This document shows, in pieces, positions 9,299 to 18,666 of a stretch of 64,000 bases of DNA. Both the position numbers and the translations under genes were made by a program. Origin of the DNA: Nesterenkonia sp. Act20 (GTDB taxonomy: Bacteria; Actinomycetota; Actinomycetes; Actinomycetales; Micrococcaceae); assembly GCF_019173455.1 (NCBI RefSeq), contig NZ_JADPQH010000002.1, forward strand, positions 263,490 to 327,489. The letters are read 5' to 3'. Under the pieces are notes generated by a model. It was given only the letters and a program-made list of their open reading frames with translations. It searched no databases and had not been told where the DNA came from. Each line of letters begins with the position of its first letter. Within the stretch, counting starts at the first letter, position 1.

Positions 9299-10807
9299 AT
9301 GACCACGCATGATCTGACTTCCCACGATCTGACCTCCCGCGTCGAGGCCGTGCTCGCCGCGACGCCGAACCAGCTCTTCGTCGAGGGGCGCTGGCAGCAG
9401 GCCGTCTCCGGTGCCAGCTTCACGGTGGAGAACCCAGCCACCGGGGACGTGATCGCCACAGTGGCGTCTGCCGGTCGCGCGGACGCGGCGGCCGCCATGG
9501 ACGCCGCCTCCGCCGTACAGGAGACCTGGGCCCGCACCTCCTCGCGCAGCCGGGCGGACATTCTGCGTCGCGGCTTCGACCTCGTGCAGGAACGCGCCGA
9601 AGACCTGGCGCTGCTGATGACGCTGGAGATGGGCAAACCGCTGGCGCAGTCACGCGGCGAGGTCAATTACGGCGGTGAGTTCCTGCGCTGGTTCTCCGAG
9701 GAGGCGGTGCGCGACTCCGGACGCTACGCCGACACGCCCGAAGGCAACCTGCGCATGCTCGTCACCCGTAAGCCGGTGGGTCCGTGCCTGCTGATCACCC
9801 CGTGGAACTTCCCCCTCGCCATGGCCACTCGCAAGGTTGCCCCCGCCATCGCGGCAGGCTGCACGATGATCCTGAAACCGGCAGGCCTCACCCCGCTGAC
9901 CGCCCTGTACTTCACCCAGCTCATGACCGAGGCAGGACTTCCGGCGGGCGTGCTCAATGTCCTGCCCACCGATTCACCCGCCGAGATCTCCGAGCCGCTG
10001 CTAGCCGATTCCCGGCTCCGCAAGATCTCCTTCACCGGCTCCACCCCGGTGGGCAAGCATCTCATGCGCCAGGCCACGGAGAACGTGCTGCGCACCTCCA
10101 TGGAGCTCGGTGGGAATGGCCCGTTGCTGGTGTTCGAGGACGCCGATCTGGACAAGGCCGTAGACGGTGCCATGGCGGCGAAGATGCGCAATATGGGCGA
10201 GGCCTGCACGGCCGCCAACAGGCTGTTGGTCCACGATTCGGTGGCGGAGGAGTTCATCGCGAGACTGGCGCAGAAGATGTCTGCTCTGAGTGTGGGTTCC
10301 GGGCTCGATGAGACCTCCGAGGTCGGCCCGCTGATCGACGACAAGGCCTGCGCCTCGGTGGAGGGCCTGGTCGCCGAGGCCGTGGAGCGCGGGGCCACAG
10401 TCGTCGTCGGCGGTCACCGGATCGAGGGAGCTGGCCACTTCTATGCCCCCACTCTGTTGCGCGATGTCCCCGCCGACGCCCGGGTCATGCGCGAAGAGAT
10501 CTTCGGACCTGTCGCCCCGGTGATGACCTTCAGCAGCGAGGACGAGGCGGTGGCCCTGGCCAACGCCACCGAGTACGGGCTCGCCTCCTACGTGTTCACC
10601 GAGAACATCTCCCGCGGACTGCGGATCGGTGACCGCATCGACTTCGGCCTGATGGGGCTCAACGTAGGTGTCATCTCCAACGCAGCGGCACCCTTCGGCG
10701 GGGTCAAGCAGTCCGGGCTCGGACGCGAAGGCGGGGCGGAGGGGATCAGCGAGTACACCAGCACTCAGTACATCGGGGTCGAGAGCCCCTGGGGTCCGGC
10801 CGTCTAG
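9299..10807 (+). CDS. gabD: NAD(P)-dependent succinate-semialdehyde dehydrogenase
   Basis: A 502-aa aldehyde dehydrogenase. It shows the cofactor-site signature TPWNFPLAMATRKVAPAIAA, the ISFTGSTPVGKHLM motif, ELGGNGPLLVFEDADL with the general-base Glu, and a catalytic Cys in GEACTAANRLL. The order and residues match GabD-type enzymes that oxidise succinate semialdehyde to succinate for the TCA cycle. It begins 4 bases after gabT and closes the catabolic operon. The N-terminus has a short TSHDLTS repeat. The 3' end faces a convergent small gene. Confidence 0.92.
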   Translation: MTTHDLTSHDLTSRVEAVLAATPNQLFVEGRWQQAVSGASFTVENPATGDVIATVASAGRADAAAAMDAASAVQETWARTSSRSRADILRRGFDLVQERAEDLALLMTLEMGKPLAQSRGEVNYGGEFLRWFSEEAVRDSGRYADTPEGNLRMLVTRKPVGPCLLITPWNFPLAMATRKVAPAIAAGCTMILKPAGLTPLTALYFTQLMTEAGLPAGVLNVLPTDSPAEISEPLLADSRLRKISFTGSTPVGKHLMRQATENVLRTSMELGGNGPLLVFEDADLDKAVDGAMAAKMRNMGEACTAANRLLVHDSVAEEFIARLAQKMSALSVGSGLDETSEVGPLIDDKACASVEGLVAEAVERGATVVVGGHRIEGAGHFYAPTLLRDVPADARVMREEIFGPVAPVMTFSSEDEAVALANATEYGLASYVFTENISRGLRIGDRIDFGLMGLNVGVISNAAAPFGGVKQSGLGREGGAEGISEYTSTQYIGVESPWGPAV

Positions 10808-10812
10808 GGGCC

Positions 10813-11043
10813 TCAGGGCACGAGCTGCGTGGCCGCGATCTCCACACCTGTGGCACGCTGCACCTGGATCTCGGCGGTCTCCGCAGCGGTCAGGGCGTTC
10901 GGTGCATGGAGCGACACCATCACGACGTCCCCGCCGTCCATGTCATACCCGGAGACTGAACTGCTCCGGTTGGTGTGCAGCTGCCGGACCTCTGTGTCCT
11001 CCAGAGGCCGGCTCAGTGTGACAGCGACGCGATACTCAGTCAT
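10813..11043 (-). CDS. Small conserved-looking protein of unknown function
   Basis: A 76-aa soluble protein, acidic overall, beginning MTEYRVAVTLSRPLEDTEV. It has alternating strand and helix propensity and no membrane segment or Cys. A GAAGGGAAAG stretch upstream of the ATG is a reasonable ribosome binding site. It converges on gabD with a gap of only 5 bases. I do not recognise a family. A small alpha/beta or ferredoxin-like fold is possible from the pattern, but no function is offered. Confidence 0.6.
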   Translation of the reverse strand: MTEYRVAVTLSRPLEDTEVRQLHTNRSSSVSGYDMDGGDVVMVSLHAPNALTAAETAEIQVQRATGVEIAATQLVP

Positions 11044-11215
11044 GGGTGCTTTCCCTTCTTTCGTGATGGCATACCAGCCATGTCAAAAAAGTTAGCCGTT
11101 GAAACTGATTGAACGCTCCACATTCGCGACGAAACTACTGGTCAGGACGCCTCACTGGCCCACACCACGGGATCCAAGAGCGCGGGTGCGGTGCCCTCGC
11201 GACAGGGAAACAGGA

Positions 11216-12061
11216 ATGAACCAGTACCCTGACACCACGGAGAGCACCTCTGTGCAACAGCACGTGGGGCGCTCAACGCCAGCACCATTGCGGACAGAAA
11301 GTGGGCAGACCATGCACCCCAAGCCGACCACTCGTGGCTCCTCTGGAGGCGTGAAGCAGACCAGAGGCCGTCGCCTCGTCGCCATCTCGGCTCTGGGCGT
11401 TCTGCTCCTCTCAGGCTGCGCTGGTGACGCCGAAGGAGACCCGGCTGCGGAGTCCACTGAAGCTGCTGCGGAGACTCCGAGCGCGCCGTCGTCGGAGCCC
11501 TCAGCCGATGAGTCCAGCGACGCCGAGCCCACAGAAGAAGCCACAGAAGAAGCCACGGAGGCGACGCCTTCACCGGAGAGCGAGGGCGATACCGAGCCGG
11601 CAGCGATGGAGGCATCGGAGCCGGTCTCCTTCTCGGCACCGGCCATCGACGCCGGCTCAGACCTGCTGCACCTCGGTCTGCGAGAGAACGACACCCTCGA
11701 GGTCCCACCGGGTGCTCCCGGCTCCCCCGCCAGTTGGTACACCGGCTCTCCCACCCCAGGAGAGGTCGGCCCCGCAGTTCTGTTGGGTCATGTGGACGAC
11801 TCCGCGGGCCAGCCCGGGGTCTTCGCGGCGCTGCCACAGCTCGCCGAAGGCGACGAGATCACCGTGGAGCGCGAAGACGGCAGCACCGCAGTGTTCTCCG
11901 TGACGAAGGCCGAGCAGTACGGCAAGAACGATTTCCCCACTCTGGAGGTCTACGGCAACACCGACGCGGCAGAGCTGAGGCTCATCACCTGCGATGGGTA
12001 TAACCAGGAGACGGGCGAATACGAGGACAACTACGTCGTCTACGCGACTCTCGCCGAATAG
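11216..12061 (+). CDS. Class F sortase, lipoprotein-like
   Basis: A 281-aa protein with an extracellular sortase domain at about residues 140-281. His192 in VLLGHVD and Cys259 in LRLITCDGY match the class F TLxGH and TLxTC motifs. No Arg follows Cys259, although class F enzymes normally carry a catalytic Arg there. A hydrophobic stretch ending in LLLSGC (Cys68) looks like a lipobox, so the domain may be lipid-anchored behind an acidic Pro/Glu/Thr linker. ATG 11216 has AGGG 8 bases upstream. ATG 11312 would give a more normal signal peptide (Cys36) but has a weaker site. The next gene encodes a probable substrate. Confidence 0.85.
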   Translation: MNQYPDTTESTSVQQHVGRSTPAPLRTESGQTMHPKPTTRGSSGGVKQTRGRRLVAISALGVLLLSGCAGDAEGDPAAESTEAAAETPSAPSSEPSADESSDAEPTEEATEEATEATPSPESEGDTEPAAMEASEPVSFSAPAIDAGSDLLHLGLRENDTLEVPPGAPGSPASWYTGSPTPGEVGPAVLLGHVDDSAGQPGVFAALPQLAEGDEITVEREDGSTAVFSVTKAEQYGKNDFPTLEVYGNTDAAELRLITCDGYNQETGEYEDNYVVYATLAE

Positions 12062-12232
12062 AGGCGGAACAGCCGGTTCAGCACGTCCTCTGAAGCCGAT
12101 TCGTGAGCTGAAACACTTTTTTTCAGATTCTTCCCATCCGATCCTGCTCTCGCTCCGAACTCTGCGTACATGGCCTGGTCGACACCACGATCACAAGCCA
12201 TGCCACCACACCAGCGATGAGGAGTATCTCTA

Positions 12233-13051
12233 ATGCGCAAATCACAGCTACTGGCAGTCCCCACCCTGGCGCTCGGCGCCATGCTTATGACCGCAGCCCC
12301 CGCCATGGCCCACTCCAGCCACGGTGGCGAGACTGACGGTGCAGCGACCTCGGACTCCAGCCAGTCCTGGTCCTTCCAGGCCGACCTGGACCCGATGAAC
12401 AACTCCGGCACGGTCGGTGACGTTCTGATCGAAGGTCAGGGCAACCAGGCCACCGTCTACATGACCGTCGATGGCGCGGCCGAGACCTTCATGGATGGAC
12501 CTTTCCCGCACGCGCAGCACATTCACTTCGGCTCTCAGGGCATCTGCCCGCCGGCCGATGCTGATCAGAACGGCGACGGCGCCGTCAACGTCGAAGAGGG
12601 CGCACCCTTCTACGGCGGGATCGGCTCCTCGCTGACCATCGAGGGTGACACCTCCGCTGACTCGGCTCTGGCCGTGGAGCGGTTCCCCGGTGGCAGCAGC
12701 TACACCTACGAGCGCAACCTGGAACTCCCCGATGATGTCGTGGCCTCGATGGTCGATGGCACCGGCGTCGTCGTCGTTCACGGCGTGGATCCCACGGTCC
12801 TGAGCGAAGAGGCCGCCAATGCCCAGTCCGAGCTGGATGATTCGCTGCCCCTGGCCGCGACCCTCCCCGCAGCCTGCGGCACGCTGACCGGCTCGCAGAT
12901 GGACGGCATGCCTGAAGGCGGCGCTGACACCGGCATCGGCGGCGGCAGCGAAGGCTCCGGCATGGCGATGGCTGCCGGCGGCGGAGCACTCGCCCTCGGA
13001 GCGATCGGTGCAGGCGCATACTTCATGCGCCAGCGTCCCAGCGAGTCCTGA
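12233..13051 (+). CDS. Secreted CHRD-type cell-surface protein with an EF-hand-like loop
   Basis: A 272-aa exported protein. A signal peptide ends near residue 26 (APAMA). The body resembles CHRD-domain proteins, with the His-rich FPHAQHIHFG at 91-100 and late VVVVHGVDP. An EF-hand or dockerin-like loop is visible: Asp111, Asn113, Asp115, Gly116, Val118 and Glu122. The C-terminus has MPEGGADTGIGGG, a Gly/Ala-rich hydrophobic helix and a short RQRPSES tail. That layout is a sorting signal of the GGxxTG kind seen beside class F sortases. It lies 171 bases after the sortase. Calcium binding and sorting are inferred. Confidence 0.8.
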   Translation: MRKSQLLAVPTLALGAMLMTAAPAMAHSSHGGETDGAATSDSSQSWSFQADLDPMNNSGTVGDVLIEGQGNQATVYMTVDGAAETFMDGPFPHAQHIHFGSQGICPPADADQNGDGAVNVEEGAPFYGGIGSSLTIEGDTSADSALAVERFPGGSSYTYERNLELPDDVVASMVDGTGVVVVHGVDPTVLSEEAANAQSELDDSLPLAATLPAACGTLTGSQMDGMPEGGADTGIGGGSEGSGMAMAAGGGALALGAIGAGAYFMRQRPSES

Positions 13052-13128
13052 GGACGGTGAGCACCCCACGAATCAGGTGAGGTGCTATCGCTCGCAGTGA
13101 TTCGTCTGTTGATCGCCGAGCACGCGGT

Positions 13129-13168
13129 GTGGCCCCGTGGAACTCACGTTCCGCGGGGCCACATTTTT
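13129..13168 (+). terminator. Rho-independent terminator
   Basis: GTGGCCCCG pairs with CGGGGCCAC, and the inner GGAA pairs with TTCC. The loop is CTCACG and the stem is followed by ATTTTT. It closes the sortase/CHRD region before the MarR gene. Confidence 0.85.
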
Positions 13169-13191
13169 GTGCGCGCCTGTCCGCTCGTTTC

Positions 13192-13221
13192 AACAGTTAG
13201 TGCTTAGAACAGTTAGTTAAC
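13192..13221 (+). promoter_or_regulatory. Repeated AACAGTTAG upstream of marR, candidate operator
   Basis: AACAGTTAG occurs at 13192-13200 and again at 13208-13216, 16 bases apart. The second copy runs into the palindrome GTTAAC (13216-13221). The pair sits 50-75 bases before the MarR start and is a candidate autoregulatory site. The role is inferred. Confidence 0.45.
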
Positions 13222-13267
13222 GACATGCATCCGGGTACACTGAGCGCATCGACCAAGGGAGGCACCC

Positions 13268-13789
13268 GTGGACGCACCTGACGAGCACTCGAGCGGCACA
13301 ACGGGCGCGGGGTACTGGTACGCCAGAAGCGAGCAGTCCGACTCCTCCATCGACCTGCTGAACCTCCTGCGCGAGTACCGCGAGGCGGAGAAACAGATGC
13401 GAGCCCGGACGCGAGACTCCATGCGGATGGGCGAGACCGACCTGCTGGCGTTGAGATTTCTGGTCCACGAGCGCTCAGCCGGTCGCGTCTCGCGCCAGCG
13501 TGACCTCGCGGAGGCCCTCGGGCTGACGGCCGCCTCCACCAGCGTGCTGGTCGATCGCCTGTCCCGCGACGGCTACATCCAGCGGATCCCCCACCCGGGG
13601 GACCGACGCTCCGTCGCGCTGGAGATCCTCGACGAGACCGACCGTGAGGTCAAGGCCACGCTGAGCGAAATGCACGCCCGGATGATCGCCGCGACCGAGG
13701 GACTGACCGACACCGAGCGTGCCGGCGCGGCGAAGTTCTTGCGCAGCCTGATCGCCAGCGTGAAGGAACCGAGTCTCGACCAAGACTGA
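13268..13789 (+). CDS. MarR family transcriptional regulator
   Basis: A 173-aa winged-helix regulator starting at GTG with AAGGGAGG just upstream. The core SRQRDLAEALGLTAASTSVLV, then LSRDGYIQRIPHPGDRRSV, is the recognition helix and wing of MarR proteins, with the DRRS wing motif. It is a clear paralogue of the MarR at 41812-42384: both carry GYWY near the N-terminus, LLNLLR.YRE, RTRDSM and GETDLLALR. No enzyme gene is in the same transcription unit, so its target is probably its own promoter or a distant locus. Confidence 0.9.
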   Translation: MDAPDEHSSGTTGAGYWYARSEQSDSSIDLLNLLREYREAEKQMRARTRDSMRMGETDLLALRFLVHERSAGRVSRQRDLAEALGLTAASTSVLVDRLSRDGYIQRIPHPGDRRSVALEILDETDREVKATLSEMHARMIAATEGLTDTERAGAAKFLRSLIASVKEPSLDQD

Positions 13790-13815
13790 CTCACCGCGGC
13801 GACGGCGCAAGGCGC

Positions 13816-14073
13816 TCACGGTCCAGCGAGCAGGTACACCACAAAGATCCAGGCGGGCACGGCGAAGAACCCAGCGAAGGCGCTCACCACGGCGAGCCCC
13901 CAGCTGCGTCCCCAGAGAGCCAGTGCGGCACCCATGAGGCCGCAGACGAACGGCGCGCCCATCAGCCAGAGGCTGGCGGGCGCGCCGTCGTTGTTGAAGT
14001 CCACCAGCAGCACCGGGGAGACCACCGCCAGACCCAGAAAGATCAGGGCGGCGGTGAGTCTGCGGCGGTACAT
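13816..14073 (-). CDS. Small membrane protein
   Basis: An 85-aa protein with three hydrophobic stretches: ALIFLGLAVVSPVLLV, WLMGAPFVCGLMGAALALW and LAVVSAFAGFFAVPAWIFVV. It starts MYRRRL, fitting an inside-positive N-terminus. It lies 20 bases downstream of ahcY on the same strand and may be read through from it. No family is recognised. Confidence 0.6.
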   Translation of the reverse strand: MYRRRLTAALIFLGLAVVSPVLLVDFNNDGAPASLWLMGAPFVCGLMGAALALWGRSWGLAVVSAFAGFFAVPAWIFVVYLLAGP

Positions 14074-14093
14074 GCCGGGCTAGTGGCGAGGGA

Positions 14094-15584
<1,491 letters not shown>

Positions 15585-15644
15585 AGGTATAGAAATCCTT
15601 GCTGTCTGGGATACGTGTGTCTGGAAGTCGTGAATGAAGAGTGC

Positions 15645-15851
15645 TCAGCGGGGTGCGAGCAGCGTGGGGACGCCGCGCTCTACGCGATAGCGCAGGGTCT
15701 CGTCGCTGGTGGAGATGAGCTGGTCGCCCTCTTGGCGCAGGGGGCTGCCGCTGACCGGGCAGCGCAGGATCTTCAGCAGATCGGCTGAGAGAGCGGACGC
15801 GGGGCGTTCCTTGCCGGGACGCGGCGTGGCAGAGGAGCTGGCACTGGGCAT
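15645..15851 (-). CDS. Trm112 family (COG2835-like) small protein
   Basis: A 68-aa protein, using ATG at 15851. The core LLKILRCPVSGSPLRQEGDQL, then LRYRVERGVPTLL, matches the Trm112/YcaR family. These are small zinc-ribbon-like partners or activators of methyltransferases. Only one Cys (Cys31) of the ancestral zinc ligands remains. It sits upstream of ahcY, which removes the methyltransferase product inhibitor, so the pairing is sensible. The exact partner is unknown. Confidence 0.8.
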   Translation of the reverse strand: MPSASSSATPRPGKERPASALSADLLKILRCPVSGSPLRQEGDQLISTSDETLRYRVERGVPTLLAPR

Positions 15852-15948
15852 GGGCCTAAGCCTACCGCGCAGGGCAGACCAAAGGGCCGGCGTCGTCATC
15901 CGACGACACCGGCCCTGAAGGTTGATTCTTGGCTGCTCGTGGCTGCGG

Positions 15949-17472
15949 TCAGTGACCGGCGCCGAGCTTGCCGGCCATGCGGTCATGCAGTGCCAGGCTG
16001 GCGGCGTTGAGACCGGAGATCTCCACGCGCTTGCCGTATTTGTGGTACTTCTCGGTGATCGCGTCCAGGGAAGCCACCGTGGAGGCATCCCAGACGTGCG
16101 AGCTGTACATGTCGATCACGATGTGCTCGGGATCCTCGGCGTAGTTGAACTGGGTGTAGAGATCGTTCGAGGACGCGAAGAACAGCTCGCCGACAACCTC
16201 ATACTTCGCGATCTCTTCACCGAAGTGCTGCTCGATCCGACGCTCCACCGTGGCCAGGTGGGCCACCCGGCGAGCGAAGAGGACGAAGGCGGTCAGCACG
16301 CCGAGTCCCACACCGATGGCCAGGTTGTGCGTCCAGACGGTCGCGATCACCGTGATCAGCATGACCGTGGTCTCGGACTTGGGCATCATCTTCAGCGTGG
16401 AGGGCTTGATGCTGTGCCAGTCGAAGGTGGCGATGGACACGAAGATCATCACGGCCACCAGTGCCGCCATCGGGATCATCGCGACGATGTCACCCAGCGC
16501 CACGGCGAGGATCAGCACGAAGATGCCCGCGCAGAAGGTGGAGATCCGGGTACGGGCCCCGGAGGCCTTCACGTTGATCATGGTCTGCCCGACCATGGCG
16601 CAGCCACCCATGCCGCCGAAGAAGCCGGTGATGATGTTCGCCGCTCCCTGGCCCCAGGATTCGCGGACCTTGCCGGAGCGGGTGTCGGTGACGTCGTCGA
16701 CCAGCTTGGCAGTCATCAGCGACTCAAGCAGACCCACAGCCGCCATACCCAATGCGTAGGGCGCGATGATCTGGAAGGTCTCCATGGTGAAGGGGACATC
16801 AGGGATGAACAGCGACGGGATGGACTGCGGCAGCTCACCCTTGTCCCCGACGGTCGGGACGTTGAGTGCGAACACGACGCCAAGCACCGTGATCAGCACG
16901 ATGGCGACCAGCGGCGGCGGCACGATGCTGGTGATCCGCGGGAGCAGGAAGATGACCACGAGTCCGAGCGCGACCAGCGGGTAGACCAGCCACGGCACGC
17001 CGATCAGGTCGGGGAACTGCGAGGTGAAGATCAGGATCGCCAGAGCATTGACGAAGCCGACCATCACGGAGCGCGGGATGAATCGCATCACCTTCGCCAC
17101 GCCGATGACGCCCATGATCACCTGGAACACGCCTGCGAGGATCACCGCGGCGATGAAGTAATCGACGCCGTGACTCTCCACCAGCGGGGCGATCACCAAT
17201 GCGGTCGCTGCAGTGGCCGCGGAGATCATCGCGGGGCGACCGCCGAGGAAGGCGATCGAGACGGCCATGGTGAAGGAGGCGAAGAGGCCGTATCGGGGAT
17301 CCACTCCCGCGATGATCGAGAACGCGATGGCCTCCGGGATCAGCGCGAGTGCCACGACCAGTCCGGCGAGGACCTCGGTCTTCAGCAATCGGGGGGATTT
17401 CAGGGTGCGCAAGGTCGACTGACGCTGCTCAGGGGTCAGCTCCTCGGCGACGGCCGTGGGCGAGTGTGCCAT
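15949..17472 (-). CDS. SulP family inorganic anion transporter with STAS domain
   Basis: A 507-aa membrane protein of the SLC26/SulP family. Early signature segments are LAGLVVALALIPEAIAFSII and AGVDPRYGLFASF, followed by about 10-12 membrane helices. A C-terminal cytoplasmic STAS-like domain starts near residue 410 and includes VVGELFFASSNDL and IVIDMYSSHVWDASTVASL. Substrates in the family are sulfate, bicarbonate or other anions; the sequence does not decide. The leader upstream is long and contains several palindromes, which suggests regulation. Confidence 0.92.
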   Translation of the reverse strand: MAHSPTAVAEELTPEQRQSTLRTLKSPRLLKTEVLAGLVVALALIPEAIAFSIIAGVDPRYGLFASFTMAVSIAFLGGRPAMISAATAATALVIAPLVESHGVDYFIAAVILAGVFQVIMGVIGVAKVMRFIPRSVMVGFVNALAILIFTSQFPDLIGVPWLVYPLVALGLVVIFLLPRITSIVPPPLVAIVLITVLGVVFALNVPTVGDKGELPQSIPSLFIPDVPFTMETFQIIAPYALGMAAVGLLESLMTAKLVDDVTDTRSGKVRESWGQGAANIITGFFGGMGGCAMVGQTMINVKASGARTRISTFCAGIFVLILAVALGDIVAMIPMAALVAVMIFVSIATFDWHSIKPSTLKMMPKSETTVMLITVIATVWTHNLAIGVGLGVLTAFVLFARRVAHLATVERRIEQHFGEEIAKYEVVGELFFASSNDLYTQFNYAEDPEHIVIDMYSSHVWDASTVASLDAITEKYHKYGKRVEISGLNAASLALHDRMAGKLGAGH

Positions 17473-17534
17473 TCAGGCTCCGTTCTCGGGTTGTGGACAC
17501 AGGAGTATCCATCGATAGACGTACGACGTGACTG

Positions 17535-17550
17535 TGCGCAGCGCTGCGCA
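17535..17550. repeat. 16-base perfect palindrome in the sulP leader
   Basis: TGCGCAGCGCTGCGCA reads the same on both strands. It lies 62 bases before the sulP start and could form a leader hairpin or bind a dimeric protein. Confidence 0.5.
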
Positions 17551-17601
17551 GCAAAGAAATGGGGGACCCGATGAGGCAACCTCTAATCGGCCACAGCCAG
17601 A

Positions 17602-17634
17602 ACCTTACCCTAACGTTAGGTTAGGTTAGGGTCC
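17602..17634 (-). promoter_or_regulatory. Candidate operator and -10 box upstream of sulP
   Basis: TTACCCTAACGTTAGGTTA (17605-17623) is an imperfect palindrome around a perfect CCTAACGTTAGG. It is followed by further TTAGG units up to 17630. On the minus strand TAAGGT (17607-17602) could be a -10 box overlapping the palindrome. TTAGGTTAGG also equals a DtxR/IdeR half-site, but the full site is not conserved. The upstream MerR protein is an obvious candidate ligand. Function is inferred. Confidence 0.5.
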
Positions 17635-17640
17635 TCTTTC

Positions 17641-17658
17641 TGTGAGCAAATTCTCACA
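17641..17658. promoter_or_regulatory. Palindrome TGTGAG-N6-CTCACA, CRP-like half-sites
   Basis: TGTGAGCAAATTCTCACA has six-base inverted arms. The TGTGA and TCACA halves resemble CRP/GlxR sites but with an 8-base rather than the usual 6-base spacer. It lies between the MerR stop and the repeated operator of sulP. Confidence 0.4.
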
Positions 17659-17673
17659 TCCCAGATGCAACCC

Positions 17674-18072
17674 TCAGCCGGCGAGCTGCGCCTTGAACTG
17701 CTCGGTCAGCAGATCTGCCTGCAGCAGATAGGCCGCGAGCTTCTCGCGCTCCTGCACCACGTGCTCCAACGCAGCCTGCGCCTTCTCTCGCTGCTGTGCA
17801 TCCAGTGAGTCGAGCTCCAGCAGGGCGACCACCTCAGAGAGCTCCTCCAGGCTGAAGCCCAGCGGCTTCAAGTATTTGATCCGCAGCAGGCGCTGCTCAT
17901 CGGCCTCGCTGTAGAGGCGGAATCCGCCCTCTGTGCGACCGCTGGCCGGCAGGAGGCCGACGTCTCCGTAGTGACGAATAGTGCGCAGGGACAAGCCGGT
18001 GCGCTCGGCAAGTTCGCCGATGTGCATGGTTTCCGCCTGCGGACCTGTTCCCACGTGACCTCCCGGTGTCAT
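17674..18072 (-). CDS. MerR family transcriptional regulator
   Basis: A 132-aa regulator. The N-terminal winged helix is MHIGELAERTGLSLRTIRHY, then GLLPASGRTEGGFRLY, followed by a coiled-coil dimer helix rich in Glu, Gln and Leu. No Cys cluster for metal binding is seen after the helix. The annotated ATG at 18072 has no clear ribosome site. ATG at 18027, just before HIGEL, has AGGCGG upstream and may be the true start. It precedes sulP on the same strand by about 200 bases with palindromes between, so it may control sulP. Confidence 0.88.
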   Translation of the reverse strand: MTPGGHVGTGPQAETMHIGELAERTGLSLRTIRHYGDVGLLPASGRTEGGFRLYSEADEQRLLRIKYLKPLGFSLEELSEVVALLELDSLDAQQREKAQAALEHVVQEREKLAAYLLQADLLTEQFKAQLAG

Positions 18073-18145
18073 TGGCCGTTCACTCTACCAACCACCGGCG
18101 CGGAGTTCAGTCGTCGAGTTCAATCGTCGAGCTCCGGAGCCCAGC

Positions 18146-18592
18146 TCAGTCGTCCAGCAGACGCAAGTGGCCTCGGGAGATGCCCGGACCTCCTGCGCGG
18201 GCGGGCGGGGCCATCCGCTCGCGGTTGGACCGGGTCGGAAGCTCGGGCTCGGCTCGCGGGGAGTCATGCGCGTCGGTCTGCTGGTCGGAGGATTGCTCCT
18301 GGCTCCGCGCGCGGGCCGCGGCCCGCGCCTCGGGAGATTCCCGGACGGCGTCGGCTAGAGCCAGGAGGTCATCGACCTGCTTGGGGGCTCCCGGGAGGTT
18401 GAGCCGCAGGACCTCCCAGCCTCGCGGCGGGGTGACCGAGGCGGCATGCCGATCGCAGAGATCGTAGGTGTGGGGCTCCGCATAGACGCTCAGCGGACCC
18501 ACCACCACGGTGGAGTCTTTATAGGAATAGGTCAGCGTGGCAGCGGCGGGCCGCTCACAGCTGTTTCTGGTGCATCGACGGGAGGAATCCAC
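18146..18592 (-). CDS. DUF3499 family protein
   Basis: A 148-aa protein typical of Actinobacteria. The N-terminal SRRCTRNSCERPAAATLTY and the later YDLCDRHAASVTPPRGWEV give a Cys/His set that probably binds zinc. The C-terminal half is low-complexity and charged. GTG at 18592 is the start; it has no ribosome site but lies 8 bases after TAGGGT. It sits downstream of the WhiB/glycosyltransferase/DUF5719 genes, a common actinobacterial arrangement. Function is unknown. Confidence 0.88.
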   Translation of the reverse strand: MDSSRRCTRNSCERPAAATLTYSYKDSTVVVGPLSVYAEPHTYDLCDRHAASVTPPRGWEVLRLNLPGAPKQVDDLLALADAVRESPEARAAARARSQEQSSDQQTDAHDSPRAEPELPTRSNRERMAPPARAGGPGISRGHLRLLDD

Positions 18593-18600
18593 GAGACCTC

Positions 18601-18606
18601 ACCCTA
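18601..18606 (-). promoter_or_regulatory. -10 box of a probable leaderless transcript (DUF3499)
   Basis: TAGGGT on the minus strand ends 8 bases before GTG 18592, which has no Shine-Dalgarno sequence. Transcription would start at or next to the start codon. Confidence 0.5.
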
Positions 18607-18666
18607 GCAACCGGCTGGCCCGGACGACGTCAGGCAGGGCCGCCACGCTCTCCAGGCCAGATACCA

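Noticed and set aside
17605-17634. Full DtxR/IdeR iron box
   Set aside because: One half (TTAGGTTAGG) matches but the other half does not; only about 13 of 19 positions agree.
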